DNA of 64,000 nt from Tumidithrix helvetica (GCF_965232925.1 NZ_CBDDRA010000012.1:1-64000); one strand, 5' to 3'. Counted from the first letter of the stretch, positions 42,679 to 51,554 are shown. Program-made: numbers and translations. The notes: generated by a model from the letters alone, not told the origin.

Positions 42679-43807
42679 TTTCCTTCGCATCACGATTATC
42701 GCTGGACTTTGTAGTTTTTTGATATTAGGTTTTGGGTCTGTAGCTGCTTATGCCCAAGACCAAGCTGCTCCTGCCACTTCTAGCACTCCTACCACTCCTG
42801 CCATACCTAAAACACCTGCAGTCAATCCTGCCAATGAGTTTCCCAGCAACGTGCAAAAACCACTGAAGGTAGAAGTTGCTCTAGTCATCAACAATATCTC
42901 TAAGATTATTGATGCTGCGGGTACATTTACCGCTGATATCGATCTACGACTACGTTGGGATAATCCCAATCAATCCTTCGATCCTAAAACGGTTGGTGTT
43001 AGCGAACAGAGTTTTATTGGAGAGGAAGCCACTGCGAAGTTGGCAAGCATCTGGAACCCTAAGGTAGCGATCGCAAATTTAGCAGAAAAACCATTCAAGC
43101 AGGAATCTGAGCTTTATTTAAACGCGAACGGCTCTGCGATCTACCTCCAGAGGTTAACTGGCACATTTGAAGCCAAATATAAGTTAGGTAATTTCCCTTT
43201 CGATCGCCAATTACTACCGATTCGTTTGACTTCCAAATACAACAGCAATAAAGTAATTTTTTGGCAAGATCAAGATGATATTGATTTTTCTGGCATTCCG
43301 CAGGAAATCCGATTGGCAGGGTGGAACACTGGTAGCGTTAGCTTTATCCCATCCAATTTCAAGGGGCTAGATGGAGATTCCCACCCGCAACTAGAAGCCC
43401 AGATCGGGGTGCAACGAAATCCAGCCAGTCACTTACCAGGCGTATTTATTCCTCTCTTCTTAGTTCTATTCGTGCCAACGATTGTAGCCCTGTGGAGTAA
43501 TACCGACCTAGATAAGCGAATTTCGGCTTGGGCTGCTAGTATTTTGACAATGGTCGCGCTCAGTTTCACGATATCTGTTCGTTATCCAGCCTTGGGGATA
43601 GAAAATGTCTTTTTTCAAGTGATTTGGCTTGGTTTTGCATTCCAGTTCTTGGGACTAGCAGTCAATTCCACGATCATGAATCCATCTCTAGAAAAAGTTT
43701 TCGGCGGAAAATATATTGTTGCCGAACTCGCTAATTTTTTGCGTTGGAGCTTGCCTTTAGGGTTGCTTATCTTGGTCTGCCGCGTGGTTTTACTTGCGAT
43801 CGTATAG
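42671..43807 (+). CDS. Prokaryotic pentameric ligand-gated ion channel (GLIC/ELIC-like)
   Basis: A protein of 378 residues. Signal peptide at 1-29, then a Pro/Thr linker. The ligand-binding beta-sandwich (about 60-250) contains VALVINNISKIIDAAGTFTA, IDLRLRWDNP and FPFDRQ (175-180), the FPxD hallmark of the superfamily loop. Four membrane segments follow at about 255-275 (starting PGVFIPLFLV with the conserved Pro), 285-303, 313-332 and 358-377. This order and topology match bacterial pLGICs; the two Cys of the eukaryotic Cys-loop are absent, as in GLIC. M2 reads ISAWAASILTMVALSFTI. The ligand is unknown. The overlap with a Cache receptor gene is unusual for the family. Confidence 0.87.
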   Translation: MLNFLRITIIAGLCSFLILGFGSVAAYAQDQAAPATSSTPTTPAIPKTPAVNPANEFPSNVQKPLKVEVALVINNISKIIDAAGTFTADIDLRLRWDNPNQSFDPKTVGVSEQSFIGEEATAKLASIWNPKVAIANLAEKPFKQESELYLNANGSAIYLQRLTGTFEAKYKLGNFPFDRQLLPIRLTSKYNSNKVIFWQDQDDIDFSGIPQEIRLAGWNTGSVSFIPSNFKGLDGDSHPQLEAQIGVQRNPASHLPGVFIPLFLVLFVPTIVALWSNTDLDKRISAWAASILTMVALSFTISVRYPALGIENVFFQVIWLGFAFQFLGLAVNSTIMNPSLEKVFGGKYIVAELANFLRWSLPLGLLILVCRVVLLAIV

Positions 43808-43883
43808 TTTTTTGTCCCGAACTAAACTTTTGAATCTTGAAAACTGTCAGGAGGTTAGGATCTACTGAAATTTAAGATTATTT

Positions 43884-44522
43884 TCAAGGAGATAATCGAT
43901 GGACTTCCCATGCTTCATCACTTTGGTGGGTATACAAAAAGCGATCGTGGAGGCGATTGGGACGACCTTGCCAAAATTCAAAGCTTTTGGGTACAACGCG
44001 ATAGCCGCCCCAAAACGAAGGGAGAGGAATTTCTCCATCTTGAAACTTATGCTTCATCTTCTCAAACTCATTAATCAAAAGTTGGCGCGATGAAATCACC
44101 GAACTTTGTCGCGAACTCCATGCACCCAATTGGCTTCCCTTGGGACGCGAGAGAAAATATTGCAGAGACTCAACCGTAGAAACCTTTTGAGCGATTCCCG
44201 TAATTTGCACTTGTCGCTGCAAGGGCAACCACAAAAATAGAATCGAAACATGGGGATTCTCTTCGATCTGTCGAGCTTTTCGACTTTCGTAATTCGTGAA
44301 AAATACGAATCCATTGTAATCAAAATACTTTAAAAGCACGGTGCGGACGAGCGGTTCCCCTTTTAATGAAGCCGTAGCTAATATCATCGCATTCGGTTCT
44401 TGCAAATCGGCATTACATGCCTGCTGAAACCAGAACTCAAATTGCTTAAATGGGCTCTCTTGCAAATCTTTACGCCCAAGTTCTGCTTGCGTGTATTCCT
44501 GTCTTAACTCATGAATATCCAT
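43884..44522 (-). CDS. pdxH: Pyridoxamine 5'-phosphate oxidase
   Basis: A protein of 212 residues, full length. It oxidises PNP and PMP to pyridoxal 5'-phosphate with FMN. Visible motifs: ATASLKGEPLVRTVLLKYFD for FMN binding, FVFFTNYESRKARQIEENP, QVQITGIAQKVS, and the C-terminal FWQGRPNRLHDRFLYT ending in RLSP. The gene lies between the channel gene and the cyclase, in the opposite direction. Its 3' end is partly duplicated at 41342-41445. Confidence 0.96.
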   Translation of the reverse strand: MDIHELRQEYTQAELGRKDLQESPFKQFEFWFQQACNADLQEPNAMILATASLKGEPLVRTVLLKYFDYNGFVFFTNYESRKARQIEENPHVSILFLWLPLQRQVQITGIAQKVSTVESLQYFLSRPKGSQLGAWSSRQSSVISSRQLLINEFEKMKHKFQDGEIPLPSFWGGYRVVPKSFEFWQGRPNRLHDRFLYTHQSDEAWEVHRLSP

Positions 44523-44630
44523 AGATTTCTAATTCTTTAACTTTTCTCTCTTTTTGAGGGGTAGGAAGGCTATCTATCTTCGTTTTAACTTGTTTCGCCC
44601 AATTTGGAGGACTTTGAACATTCTTTACGT

Positions 44631-44664
44631 TGAGTAGTGGCAATTCATGAATTGCCACTACTCA
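44631..44664. repeat. Perfect 34-base palindrome
   Basis: Arms of 17 bases (TGAGTAGTGGCAATTCA and its exact complement) without loop. The core is shared with the 28-base palindrome at 3782-3809. It lies in the 297-base gap between pdxH and the cyclase; no gene is seen in that gap. Confidence 0.88.
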
Positions 44665-44819
44665 GCCTATTCAAATTACATGTAAGCAGAGCTACTCGCA
44701 AGCAAAGTTCAAAAGCGATCGCTTAAATGTTTCTCCACAAACAATTTCATCAAAATTTGTACTCTAGAATACCTGCGATCGCCCCTGTTACGTCGCACAA
44801 TCCTAAGTGAATTTTTTCT

Positions 44820-46970
44820 ATGCAATGGCTTAAATGGCTTAGTATTCAGTCAAAACTGATCGTCATGCTGCTGGCGGTTAGCAGCAGTTCTATTTTAGTG
44901 ACTGCCTATCTGGGCTATCGCAGCGGACAGTCTAACCTGACCGATCGCGTATTTAACCAACTCACGAGTTTACGCGCCTCCAAAGCCTACCAAATTGAGT
45001 CTTATTTCAAAACCACGCGCAATCACATTCAGACGCTGAGCGACGATCCATCGGTTGTGTCGGCAATTACAGAATTAACCAATGCATACCGTCAGCTCGA
45101 TACCGTTCAGATGGCACCTGAGGCGCAGCAAAAACTCAGGGACTATTACAAGAATGAATTTTTGCCTAGATTAGCCAAAACTGAGCAGGGTTCGCCCGTA
45201 CTCAACTCATTTCTTCCCGAAACCGCCCCCGCCAATTACCTGCAATATCACTACATCGCCGCCAATCCCAATCCCGTTGGTAAAAAGGATCTGATGGATA
45301 TGGCAAATGACGGCAGCGAATACAGTCGCATTCACGCCCGCTATCATCCTATCTTCCGCAACATTATCAAGAAGTTTGGCTATTACGACATGTTCTTGAT
45401 CGATCCGCAGGGAACCGTGATCTATACGGTTTATAAAGAGACGGACTTTACCACGAACTATACAACGGGAGCTTATAACGAAAGCAATCTTTCTCGTCTG
45501 GTTTCGTCCGTGCGAAAGTCGAAAGAGAGAGACTTTGCTAAAGTGATTGACTTTGAAGCCTACAGCCCATCCTACGGGGCTCCTGCTGCTTTTATTGCGG
45601 CTCCAGTTTTCGATCGCACTAAATTTATCGGTGTTCTCGCCATTCAAGTGCCCGTCGATGAGATTAACAATGTCATGACAGGTAATCTCAAGTGGGAGAG
45701 GGACGGACTGGGCAAAACTGGCGAGACCTATTTGGTTGGCAAAGATTATTTCATGCGATCGGTTTCGCGTTTCCTTGTGGAAACGCCTGAGGAGTACCTG
45801 CAAACTCTCTCTTCACTGGGTGTGAATAAAGAGACAATCAATCGCATTCGCCAATATAAAACCTCCATCCTCGAACAGAAAGTGAAAACGACTGCCGCTG
45901 ATGAAGCCTTAACAGGTAAGCAGGGTATCAAGATCATTCAGGACTATCGCGATATTCCTGTGTTGAGTTCCTACGCTCCCTTACAGATTGAGGGTCTAGA
46001 TTGGGTGGTTTTGGCAGAAATGGATTTGTCGGAAGCCTATGCCCCGATCTATGACTTTGAGCGCCAGTTATTAATTTCAGCAACCCTGTTGATGTTGCTG
46101 GTGATTTTATTAGCGATGACCCTCTCGCATTTCTTTGTCAGGCCCATTAATCAATTGATTGACAGTTCGCGCAAGGTAGCAGCAGGACAGTTAGATGCGA
46201 TCGCCCTGCTAGAAACCAAAGATGAGTTTGGCGAATTGGCGCAATCCTTTAATGCTATGGTGCTCAGTCTCCGCGACCAAACCAATCTCGTCGAAGAGAA
46301 AAATCGCGAGAACGAACAACTCCTGCTGAGTATTTTCCCCGCCGCGATCGCCAAACGTCTCAAAAAAGGCGAAAAGAATATTGCTGAAAGCGTTTCCAAT
46401 GTTGCCGTTCTGTTTTCCGATCTGACGGGTTTCTCTAAGCTTTCAGATTCGCTCACAGCCTACGAAATCGTCAGCATTCTCAACGACCTCGTCACCTCCT
46501 TTGACGAAGGTGCAGAACGCTATGGTATGGAAAAGATTAAAACCATTGGCGATAGCTATATGGCAGTTTGCGGGCTTTCGGTTCCCTATCTCGATCACGA
46601 TAAACGAGCTTTAGATTTTGCCCTAGAGATGCAAGCGATCGTGCGGCGTTTTAGTCAAGAACGGGGCTACCAATTAAATATCAGCATCGGCATCAACTCT
46701 GGCGATATTGTAGCTGGCATTGTCGGTCGCAATAAATTTATTTACGATGTTTGGGGCGATACGATTAACCTTGCCAGTGCCTTAAAGGCAGCCTGTCCTC
46801 CTGGCGCTGTGCTAGTTTCCAGCGAAACCTATAGTCGCTTAGTCGATATTTACGAATTTGAGCCTCTGGCTGCCAAGGTCGAGAATGGTAAAGAGTTACT
46901 CCCCGCATGGCGACTCAAGAGTACGCAACAATTTATCCAAACAGAGGTTGAAATCGATGCTTCAGTCTAG
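44820..46970 (+). CDS. Cache-HAMP class III adenylate cyclase-like protein
   Basis: A protein of 716 residues: membrane segment about 13-32, Cache sensor region to about 410, second membrane segment 417-440, HAMP about 440-490, coiled linker and class III cyclase domain about 525-690. Metal-binding Asp534 (LFSDLTGF) and Asp578 (IGDSYMA) are present, as are substrate residues Lys572 (EKIKTIGD) and Asp643 (YDVWGD), a pattern for ATP. Asn650 in TINLASA is kept, but the transition-state Arg that normally lies four residues later is Ala654. Activity may therefore be low, or another Arg may substitute. The stop overlaps the CNBD channel gene, so the two are translationally coupled. Confidence 0.92.
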   Translation: MQWLKWLSIQSKLIVMLLAVSSSSILVTAYLGYRSGQSNLTDRVFNQLTSLRASKAYQIESYFKTTRNHIQTLSDDPSVVSAITELTNAYRQLDTVQMAPEAQQKLRDYYKNEFLPRLAKTEQGSPVLNSFLPETAPANYLQYHYIAANPNPVGKKDLMDMANDGSEYSRIHARYHPIFRNIIKKFGYYDMFLIDPQGTVIYTVYKETDFTTNYTTGAYNESNLSRLVSSVRKSKERDFAKVIDFEAYSPSYGAPAAFIAAPVFDRTKFIGVLAIQVPVDEINNVMTGNLKWERDGLGKTGETYLVGKDYFMRSVSRFLVETPEEYLQTLSSLGVNKETINRIRQYKTSILEQKVKTTAADEALTGKQGIKIIQDYRDIPVLSSYAPLQIEGLDWVVLAEMDLSEAYAPIYDFERQLLISATLLMLLVILLAMTLSHFFVRPINQLIDSSRKVAAGQLDAIALLETKDEFGELAQSFNAMVLSLRDQTNLVEEKNRENEQLLLSIFPAAIAKRLKKGEKNIAESVSNVAVLFSDLTGFSKLSDSLTAYEIVSILNDLVTSFDEGAERYGMEKIKTIGDSYMAVCGLSVPYLDHDKRALDFALEMQAIVRRFSQERGYQLNISIGINSGDIVAGIVGRNKFIYDVWGDTINLASALKAACPPGAVLVSSETYSRLVDIYEFEPLAAKVENGKELLPAWRLKSTQQFIQTEVEIDASV

Positions 46971-48423
46971 TTCTAATCAGTTAGCAATCTGGGCGATCGC
47001 ACTAATCGTCGGTTTAGCCATATCCACGATCGTACTGGGCGAACTGATTTATCGCTTGCAAAATCGTCGGAAGCCACTCGCCTCCACCTTAAAGGTGGTT
47101 CGCAACTTGGTTTTACCCGTGTTTGCTTTCATGCTGTTTACCCAGTTTGTGCTCCAACGTCCAGCCAGTGACGAATTGCTAAAGAGCATCCAAACCCTAT
47201 TTTGGGTTTGCGTACTCCATGCTTCCCTTTCTTTGTTGAATGCGATTTTATTTGAGCAGGCAAAGGCGGACACTTGGCGAGCAAGGGTTCCTAAGCTGCT
47301 GATCGATTTATTTCGATTATTTTTGGTTCTACTGGGAACGGCGATCGTACTTGCCACAGTTTGGAATGCCGACTTGGCAGGACTCGTTACGGCACTGGGC
47401 GTTAGTTCGATTGTGATCGGTTTGGCACTTCAAGATACCTTAGGCAGTGTAATGTCGGGAATTGCCCTGTTGTTTGAGCATCCATTCACAGTGGGAGATT
47501 GGTTGAAAGTTGGGGATATGGTAGGTCAGGTAATTGATATTAACTGGCGATCGGTTCGCCTGCAAACCTTTGAACGCGAGATGGTGATCATTCCCCATAA
47601 ACTGATTGGCAGCGAAATTATTCACAACTACAGTCGTCCCCTCGCCCTCCATGCCGAGCGCATTCGCATCGGTTTCTCCTATACCGATCCACCCAACTTA
47701 GCCAAGCGGGTTTTGCGAACCACTGCCCTAGAAACCCATGGAATTCTCACAAACCCTGAGCCCAAAATTTTTACGATCTCCTACGATGATTCAGCGATTA
47801 CCTATGAGGTCAAGTTTTTTATTGCGGACTATAGCGAACTAGAAGAAATTCGCGATCGCTTTATGAGTCGGCTCTGGTATGCAGCACAGCGCAATAATTT
47901 AACCATTCCCTTTCCAATTCGGACGCTCTATCACTTTCATGGACCCACCTCAAAAGCTGAGGGAACTTCTAAAAAGTTTACTGAGAGCCTGCAATCGCTA
48001 CCCGCATTTGTGCCATTGGAAAACCCTGAGAGTCTAGGTAGCACAGCATCAGAAGGAATAGATTTGCAACATTTTGGTGCGGGCGAAAAGGCGATCAAAC
48101 AGGGCATGGCGAGCAATGCTCTATTTATCGTGGTTTCAGGACAAGCGGTCATGACCGTTACAGATTCGATGGGTATAGAGCATGAAATTCTTACGGTCAA
48201 AACAGGAGAGTTCTTTGGAGAGATGACCCTGTTTTCTGGGGAACCCAGTGCGATCGCCGTTACCGCTGTCAACGACTTAGAAGTGATGATGATCTCAGCG
48301 ATCGCGGTGAATCAGATGATCGATCGTCAACCCAGTTTTGCGCGAGAAATAAGTCAAATTATTGAGGTGCGCCGCCGCCTAGTCAGCGAAATCGAACTGG
48401 CGTCTTCTGCTCCCCAATCCTGA
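46957..48423 (+). CDS. MscS-type channel with C-terminal cyclic-nucleotide-binding domain (bCNG)
   Basis: A protein of 488 residues from ATG 46957, which overlaps the end of the cyclase by 14 bases; a longer frame from 46858 runs through the cyclase and is rejected. Membrane segments lie at about 8-30, 50-68, 80-100 and 115-135; the pore helix region is about 139-175 (GVSSIVIGLALQDTLGSVMS), followed by the MscS beta domain (FTVGDWLKVG) and C-terminal alpha/beta domain to about 330. Residues about 366-470 are a cNMP-binding fold. Its cassette reads FGEMTLFSGEPSAIAV: the Arg that normally follows GEP and holds the cyclic phosphate is Ser431. It is the natural effector of the adjacent cyclase, with the caveat of that substitution. 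Confidence 0.92.
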   Translation: MLQSSSNQLAIWAIALIVGLAISTIVLGELIYRLQNRRKPLASTLKVVRNLVLPVFAFMLFTQFVLQRPASDELLKSIQTLFWVCVLHASLSLLNAILFEQAKADTWRARVPKLLIDLFRLFLVLLGTAIVLATVWNADLAGLVTALGVSSIVIGLALQDTLGSVMSGIALLFEHPFTVGDWLKVGDMVGQVIDINWRSVRLQTFEREMVIIPHKLIGSEIIHNYSRPLALHAERIRIGFSYTDPPNLAKRVLRTTALETHGILTNPEPKIFTISYDDSAITYEVKFFIADYSELEEIRDRFMSRLWYAAQRNNLTIPFPIRTLYHFHGPTSKAEGTSKKFTESLQSLPAFVPLENPESLGSTASEGIDLQHFGAGEKAIKQGMASNALFIVVSGQAVMTVTDSMGIEHEILTVKTGEFFGEMTLFSGEPSAIAVTAVNDLEVMMISAIAVNQMIDRQPSFAREISQIIEVRRRLVSEIELASSAPQS

Positions 48424-48536
48424 CCGACAAAATCCTCAGCATAGCGATTTGCTGTCTTCTCTGTAGATAGATTAAAATATAAGGGTAATGGTAACTTTTA
48501 AACGATCCAAAAGCGCTAGATTTGTTTTTAAAAACC

Positions 48537-48824
48537 ATGCATGACGACGAGCTAAGCAAGGCAAAGCGTAGGGTAACGAGATTGGAGACGCATCTGGACT
48601 CCCTCAACGATCTGGAACAGGAGCAACGAAAACCGATGATTCAAAAATCTAGTCCTCTAGTCAAGTTCCTTTTATTAGTAGGAATTGGAATTGCTACGGT
48701 GTGGTTCGTCCAACAGTTGATTACTTACGTTTTGGGTACGGCGATTATTTTGACTGTTTTGGTACTCAAAGCCCTCCCATTGTTTGTAATTGGTTTTGTG
48801 CTTTACTTACTGATCAAAAAGTAG
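48537..48824 (+). CDS. Small hypothetical membrane protein
   Basis: A protein of 95 residues from ATG 48537; a start five codons upstream (48522) is possible. An N-terminal charged coiled coil (AKRRVTRLETHLDSLNDLEQ) is followed by two adjacent hydrophobic segments at about 40-60 and 66-90, ending in a basic tail LIKK. Family unknown. Confidence 0.6.
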   Translation: MHDDELSKAKRRVTRLETHLDSLNDLEQEQRKPMIQKSSPLVKFLLLVGIGIATVWFVQQLITYVLGTAIILTVLVLKALPLFVIGFVLYLLIKK

Positions 48825-48903
48825 CGATCGCTAAAAGGTTCTTTGGGCTATGTCCGTTTTATCGCGTTTAGAGGAATTGCTCCCGATAATGAATCAAGTC
48901 ATT

Positions 48904-49398
48904 TTAATTAGACTTTAGCCAGTTCTCTACAGAAGACGCAACCTTATTGGTAATCTGCGCAGTAATCCGATCGCGTTTCTGTTTGAGTTGCCACTTGTTG
49001 AATTCTGTTTCGTATGCCTCGCTATCTGCTTGAAAGGTGGCGTAAGCCTTTAAAGCGATGCCTAGTCCCCAGATCAAAAATGGATAAGCTGCCCATGACA
49101 CATGACCAGATGTGAACAGATTAATCCCAATCAAAAAAGCATTCACAATAAAATATTTGAGCAGCCCATCGCGAAACTCTTTTCTTTTATAAATATCAAA
49201 ATCAGCCCGTTCTTGAGATTTACTTTTTTGCGCCATCCATTCTTGTTCGGCAGCAAGAAAATCTGCTTCACTTACGCCTAGCTCCGAGGCAATTTCGCTA
49301 ACTTGTTGTCGTGAAAGCAGATCGCCATGTTTAGACTTACGAGCTAAGGCCCGTTGCAAAATCTGCTGTACTTGTTCCTCTGTATAAGACTCTGGCAT
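48904..49398 (-). CDS. 2TM-domain protein
   Basis: A protein of 164 residues. An N-terminal helical region with SRQQVSEIASELGVSEADF resembles a short helix-turn-helix-like segment. A pair of membrane segments at about 78-95 and 100-120 (YFIVNAFLIGINLF and YPFLIWGLGIAL) matches the 2TM family, which occurs fused to histidine kinases and LytTR regulators. Here it is stand-alone with a C-terminal amphipathic helix. Role unknown. Confidence 0.78.
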   Translation of the reverse strand: MPESYTEEQVQQILQRALARKSKHGDLLSRQQVSEIASELGVSEADFLAAEQEWMAQKSKSQERADFDIYKRKEFRDGLLKYFIVNAFLIGINLFTSGHVSWAAYPFLIWGLGIALKAYATFQADSEAYETEFNKWQLKQKRDRITAQITNKVASSVENWLKSN

Positions 49399-49500
49399 AT
49401 GAATTATTTCGTCCTCCCCAAAACTAGGGATTATAAATTACGCCTTTCTCCTTGCTCTTTTCCCATGGGATATCTACTACCGCTAAAATATTATTATCAC

Positions 49501-49540
49501 TAAAAAATAAAAATACCCTAACGCAAGATTTGTGTCAGGG
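49501..49540 (-). terminator. Probable intrinsic terminator of petG
   Basis: Reading the minus strand, CCCTGACACAA (49540-49530) pairs with TTGCGTTAGGG (49526-49516), with one mismatch and one wobble, and is followed by a T-rich run TATTTTTATTTTTTA. It lies 42 bases beyond the petG stop. Confidence 0.75.
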
Positions 49541-49581
49541 ATAAATGGTTTAAATTATTGAGTAATTATGCCTAATTACAC

Positions 49582-49686
49582 CTACATCGGATCGCGACGA
49601 TATTGCTGATATGCCGCAAAAAATAGACCAGCGAGGGTAATAAAGATTAAACCCAAACAAATACCTGAAAGAATTGGCTCTACCAC
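49582..49686 (-). CDS. petG: Cytochrome b6f complex subunit PetG
   Basis: A 34-residue protein, too short for most gene finders. It starts with GTG and reads MVEPILSGICLGLIFITLAG, then LFFAAYQQYRRDPM. MVEP-x-LSGI-x-LGLI and LAGLFFAAYQQY are the signature of PetG, a single-span subunit needed for assembly or stability of the b6f complex in thylakoid membranes. Canonical PetG has about 37 residues; the C-terminus after YRR is shorter and different here. It diverges from the DUF1517 gene 56 bases away and is followed by a probable terminator. Confidence 0.92.
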   Translation of the reverse strand: MVEPILSGICLGLIFITLAGLFFAAYQQYRRDPM

Positions 49687-49742
49687 AACTAAATAATTGA
49701 AACGCTACACCCTATAGTTTAAACGTTTAACTACCAACTACT

Positions 49743-50822
49743 ATGCGTAAGACAAAATTTCAATTCTTAGCTGCTACTTTACTAGCATTTTCAACGGTTC
49801 AAGCGATCGATTTGGGCTTTAGCGATTCCTTTCAGGATGCGTCCCACCGCCAACAAGATACATTTTTACTGTTAGATCGGCAAGCTAATGCTAAAAGTAG
49901 TGCTGGTCGAACTAGGAGTGGCTCTTTTAACCGCTCGACTCCTTCAAACTCTGGTAGCTCTAGCCCCACAAGATCGTCAGATCCTTCAACACCTAGTCGT
50001 ACCAACGATCGCGACTCTTTTTCTCCTAGTCGGCCTTCAAATGGTGGCAACCCGATCATTGCCCCAGTAATCATCAATAATAATAATTCTCGCCCTTCTT
50101 CAACCCCTGGCACTTACCAGTCATCTACCAGTACTTCGGATGAGGTGCCTTGGTTTGTCTGGTTGATTGTTTTACTGATTGGTGGCTCAATTACCTACTT
50201 TATTATTCGTGCCATCTTTTTCCGCAACAAGTCCAAAGGGGCTTCTGGGGATTTGGGCAATGATACTTTTACAGTTAGCAAACTCCAAGTTGCCCTCTTA
50301 GCCCAAGCGCGTGAAGTGCAAGCTCGATTAACAGAGTTGAGCCTTGAAGTTGATACAGATACACCTGATGGTTTGATGACCTTGTTACAAGAGTCTGCGA
50401 TCGCCTTGATTCGCACCCCAGAAAATTGGACGCATGTTTCAGCCAGTTCTCAGCCTGTAAAACGTGACAAGGCTGAAGAGTTATTTAACAAGCTTTCGCT
50501 CGAAGAGCGCAGTAAATTTAGCGAGGAAACTTTAGTGAATGTCGGTGGGCGCAGGGCAGTCCGACAAGCGTCTATTGCTTCGTTAGAAAAAGATCCATCG
50601 GCATATATTGTGGTGACGCTGTTGATCGGAACAGAGCATGACAAACCACTGTTTGGCGAAATTAGAAATACCGAAGAATTGCGCAAGGCTTTAGAGGCGA
50701 TCGCTGCTCTTCCCGCTAGCCATTTGTTGATATTTGAGTTGCTTTGGAGCCCACAAGCAGATAGCGATAGCCTCACCTACGATGAGTTACTCACCGAATA
50801 CAGCAACATGATTCAGATTTAA
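49743..50822 (+). CDS. DUF1517 membrane protein
   Basis: A protein of 359 residues: signal-like N-terminus (1-22), Ser/Pro/Arg-rich linker (about 50-130), membrane segment about 137-158 (WFVWLIVLLIGGSITYFIIR) and a cytoplasmic or stromal DUF1517 domain (about 170-359) with KLQVALLAQAREVQARL and YIVVTLLIGTEHDKPLF. The family is conserved in cyanobacteria and chloroplasts; function unknown. Gene divergent from petG. Confidence 0.9.
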   Translation: MRKTKFQFLAATLLAFSTVQAIDLGFSDSFQDASHRQQDTFLLLDRQANAKSSAGRTRSGSFNRSTPSNSGSSSPTRSSDPSTPSRTNDRDSFSPSRPSNGGNPIIAPVIINNNNSRPSSTPGTYQSSTSTSDEVPWFVWLIVLLIGGSITYFIIRAIFFRNKSKGASGDLGNDTFTVSKLQVALLAQAREVQARLTELSLEVDTDTPDGLMTLLQESAIALIRTPENWTHVSASSQPVKRDKAEELFNKLSLEERSKFSEETLVNVGGRRAVRQASIASLEKDPSAYIVVTLLIGTEHDKPLFGEIRNTEELRKALEAIAALPASHLLIFELLWSPQADSDSLTYDELLTEYSNMIQI

Positions 50823-50846
50823 GGCGATTTTGCGACTTGAGAAAAT

Positions 50847-51554
50847 TTATCCTAGATAGGCTTTGCGAACGCGATCGTCTTCTAAAAGATCGGAGGCTGC
50901 GCCCGCGATCGCGACTTGACCTGCCTCTAACACATATCCGCGATCGGCAGTTTGCAGGGCAAGATTAGCATTTTGTTCTACCAGCAAAATTGTTACGCCC
51001 ATAGCGTGTAAATTGGCAATCACGCCAAAGATTTCTCGCACGATTTGCGGCGCAAGACCTAGGCTTGGCTCGTCGAGCAAAAGTAATTTAGGACGACTCA
51101 TGACGGCTCTGGCGATCGCCAGCATTTGTTGTTCGCCACCACTCAAAGTCCCAGCGAGCTGATACCGTCGTTCGCCCAAACGGGGGAAAATCTGAAATTG
51201 TCGTTCGATGTCGGCTTTGATGCCAAATTTGTCCGATCGCGTGTAAGCGCCCAATTCTAGGTTTGCGAGCACCGTTTGACGTGCGAGCACCCTCCTGCCC
51301 TCAGGGCTCTGGGCAATGCCCATACAGACCACTTGGTCGGGGCGTAGCTTGGTAATGTTTTGACCTTGGTAGAAAATTTTGCCGCTACGGGGACTGACCA
51401 AACGGGAAATGGCACGTAGGGTGGTGGATTTCCCCGCCCCGTTTGCACCTACAAGCGTCACGATTTCCCCTTCATTTACAGTTAGATCGATCCCTTGTAG
51501 GGCTTGAATTCCCCCGTAGTTGACATTGAGGTTTTCGATCTCCAGCATGGGCAA
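50847..51554 (-). CDS. LivF-type ABC transporter ATP-binding protein
   Basis: A protein of 235 residues with Walker A GANGAGKS, signature LSGGEQQ, Walker B LLLLDEPSLGLAP and H-loop LLVEQN. Such sequences belong to the HAAT (branched-chain amino acid/urea) transporters as the LivF/NatE/UrtE subunit. The other components are not adjacent, so the substrate cannot be fixed; neutral amino acids are likeliest. An alternative start is ATG at residue 3. Confidence 0.92.
   Translation of the reverse strand: MPMLEIENLNVNYGGIQALQGIDLTVNEGEIVTLVGANGAGKSTTLRAISRLVSPRSGKIFYQGQNITKLRPDQVVCMGIAQSPEGRRVLARQTVLANLELGAYTRSDKFGIKADIERQFQIFPRLGERRYQLAGTLSGGEQQMLAIARAVMSRPKLLLLDEPSLGLAPQIVREIFGVIANLHAMGVTILLVEQNANLALQTADRGYVLEAGQVAIAGAASDLLEDDRVRKAYLG

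Noticed and set aside
46858..46956. Longer N-terminus for the MscS-CNBD gene
   Set aside because: It overlaps the cyclase C-terminus in another frame for 99 bases; ATG 46957 gives a normal hydrophobic N-terminus and a usual short overlap.
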